DNA from: Acidobacteriaceae bacterium
GTDB lineage: Bacteria; Acidobacteriota; Terriglobia; Bryobacterales; Bryobacteraceae
Direction: 5' to 3'
DNA length: 14,292 bases
Assembly (NCBI GenBank): GCA_019244945.1
Contig: JAFASD010000064.1
Location: 1-14,292, forward strand
Each line of letters begins with the position of its first letter. Position 1 is the first letter of the stretch. The translations under genes were made by a program, and so were the position numbers. The notes under the pieces were generated by a model, which searched no databases, had not been told where the DNA came from, and saw only the letters and a list, made by a program, of their open reading frames with translations. Shown here piece after piece: positions 13,629 to 14,292 of the stretch.

Positions 13629-14292
13629 ATGACGACTGCTCTGCCTACGCCTGAAGAAACACCGAATGCGAAGCTGACACGGTATGTTGGAACTCTCATT
13701 GGCGAGAGCACCAGCCGCGAGTTTCGCCTCGCCGTAGCGCGCGAAACAATCCGTGAGCAGGACATTATAGCTGTTAATGCAGAGTTGCGCCGTTCTGAAC
13801 CGGGCAGCGCCAGCATAGAGAAGATCCGGATTTGGGCAAAAGTTCAGCGGATTGAGCGACTGAATCCATTATTCCCAGCCGAGGCCGGCCACGAGCTTGC
13901 GGAGACGCGAACCAGTCCGTTTGACACAGTTCTTTCACTAAGTCGCGAGATGGTAACAGCGGTGTGTCAGATCGTCGGATCTGAACCGCTGGATGGCGGT
14001 GCCGGCGGGAAGCTCGGGCATCTGCGATATCCTGCGCAGCCCGCCTCAAGTGCGTACCGTCCAGAAAGCGACGATATCGCACGCATCGTCTTAGGTGAAC
14101 TCAAGAACAATCCGGACCGGGCGCTTGATATCGCGACTCTTGCGAATCGGCCCGAAGTGAACGTCGCGGTCGACGGCCACTATGTGGTTACCCGCCACTT
14201 AGCAGTCTTGGCAATGACGGGCGCCGGCAAGAGCTGGACCGTGCGCCGGATCATAGAACAGCTCGCTCAAAAGAGATATCCAATTGTCATCT
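13629..14292 (+). CDS. herA: HerA-type hexameric ATPase, 3' partial
   Basis: 221 codons are visible before the window ends. The N-terminal region (about residues 16-115, starting KLTRYVGTLIGESTSREFRL) is the small β-barrel (HAS-barrel-like) that precedes the motor domain in HerA. It is followed by an acidic linker and by YVVTRHLAVLAMTGAGKSWT at 185-204, holding the Walker A loop (Gly198, Gly200, Lys201, Ser202). Walker B and the arginine finger lie beyond the window. HerA is a FtsK-related hexameric DNA translocase that works with NurA in end resection, and HerA-like ATPases also pair with SIR2 or DUF4297 effectors in phage defence. The start has a good ribosome site, AAAGGG five nt ahead, and lies 12 nt after the NurA-like stop, so it is the third gene of the operon. 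The first Walker A Gly is Ala (Ala195), a mild change. Confidence 0.85.
   Translation, partial: MTTALPTPEETPNAKLTRYVGTLIGESTSREFRLAVARETIREQDIIAVNAELRRSEPGSASIEKIRIWAKVQRIERLNPLFPAEAGHELAETRTSPFDTVLSLSREMVTAVCQIVGSEPLDGGAGGKLGHLRYPAQPASSAYRPESDDIARIVLGELKNNPDRALDIATLANRPEVNVAVDGHYVVTRHLAVLAMTGAGKSWTVRRIIEQLAQKRYPIVI

Overview
The window looks like chromosomal DNA of an Acidobacteriota bacterium, probably near the Bryobacterales/Solibacter type. This is an inference from gene content: a very large Oar-like TonB-dependent outer-membrane protein with an N-terminal carboxypeptidase-regulatory-like domain, a CRTAC1-type FG-GAP/ASPIC-UnbV protein, a secreted TPR protein, and Tat-type leaders on two exported proteins. 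The translation table is standard: TAA, TAG and TGA all close ordinary genes here.

Positions 1-780 hold the 3' part of a gene for a cytoplasmic PBP-like ligand-binding protein (molybdate/tungstate-regulator type). Its N-terminal DNA-binding part presumably lies upstream. A gap of about 300 bp without a convincing gene follows.

Positions 1079-11111 form a glycan-related export and uptake block. A secreted TPR protein and a GH30 glycosidase run rightwards. They converge on a 1,109-residue TonB-dependent receptor on the minus strand. The receptor diverges from a Tat-exported CRTAC1 protein, and that gene converges on a secreted, divergent GH36-like glycosidase on the minus strand. The two converging genes share the four bases CTAG as overlapping stop codons. 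Together these genes suggest breakdown of an outside polysaccharide or glycolipid and uptake of the products.

Positions 11112-11676 are non-coding as far as I can see. They carry a perfect 17-bp tandem duplication, a GC-rich inverted repeat and a short palindrome. They mark an abrupt change of theme.

Positions 11677-14292 hold a compact rightward operon: a small DUF6884/YaaA-like protein, a divergent NurA-like nuclease, and a HerA-type hexameric ATPase cut by the window end. HerA and NurA form a DNA-end-processing motor-nuclease in archaea and some bacteria, and HerA ATPases recur in anti-phage systems. The three-gene set is the best candidate here for an undescribed DNA-processing or defence system. 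The NurA-like frame is interrupted by an in-frame TGA at 13161-13163. The frame stays open on both sides, and the downstream part carries what looks like the missing C-terminal NurA region, so the protein is nonsense-mutated, naturally split, read through, or affected by a sequence error.
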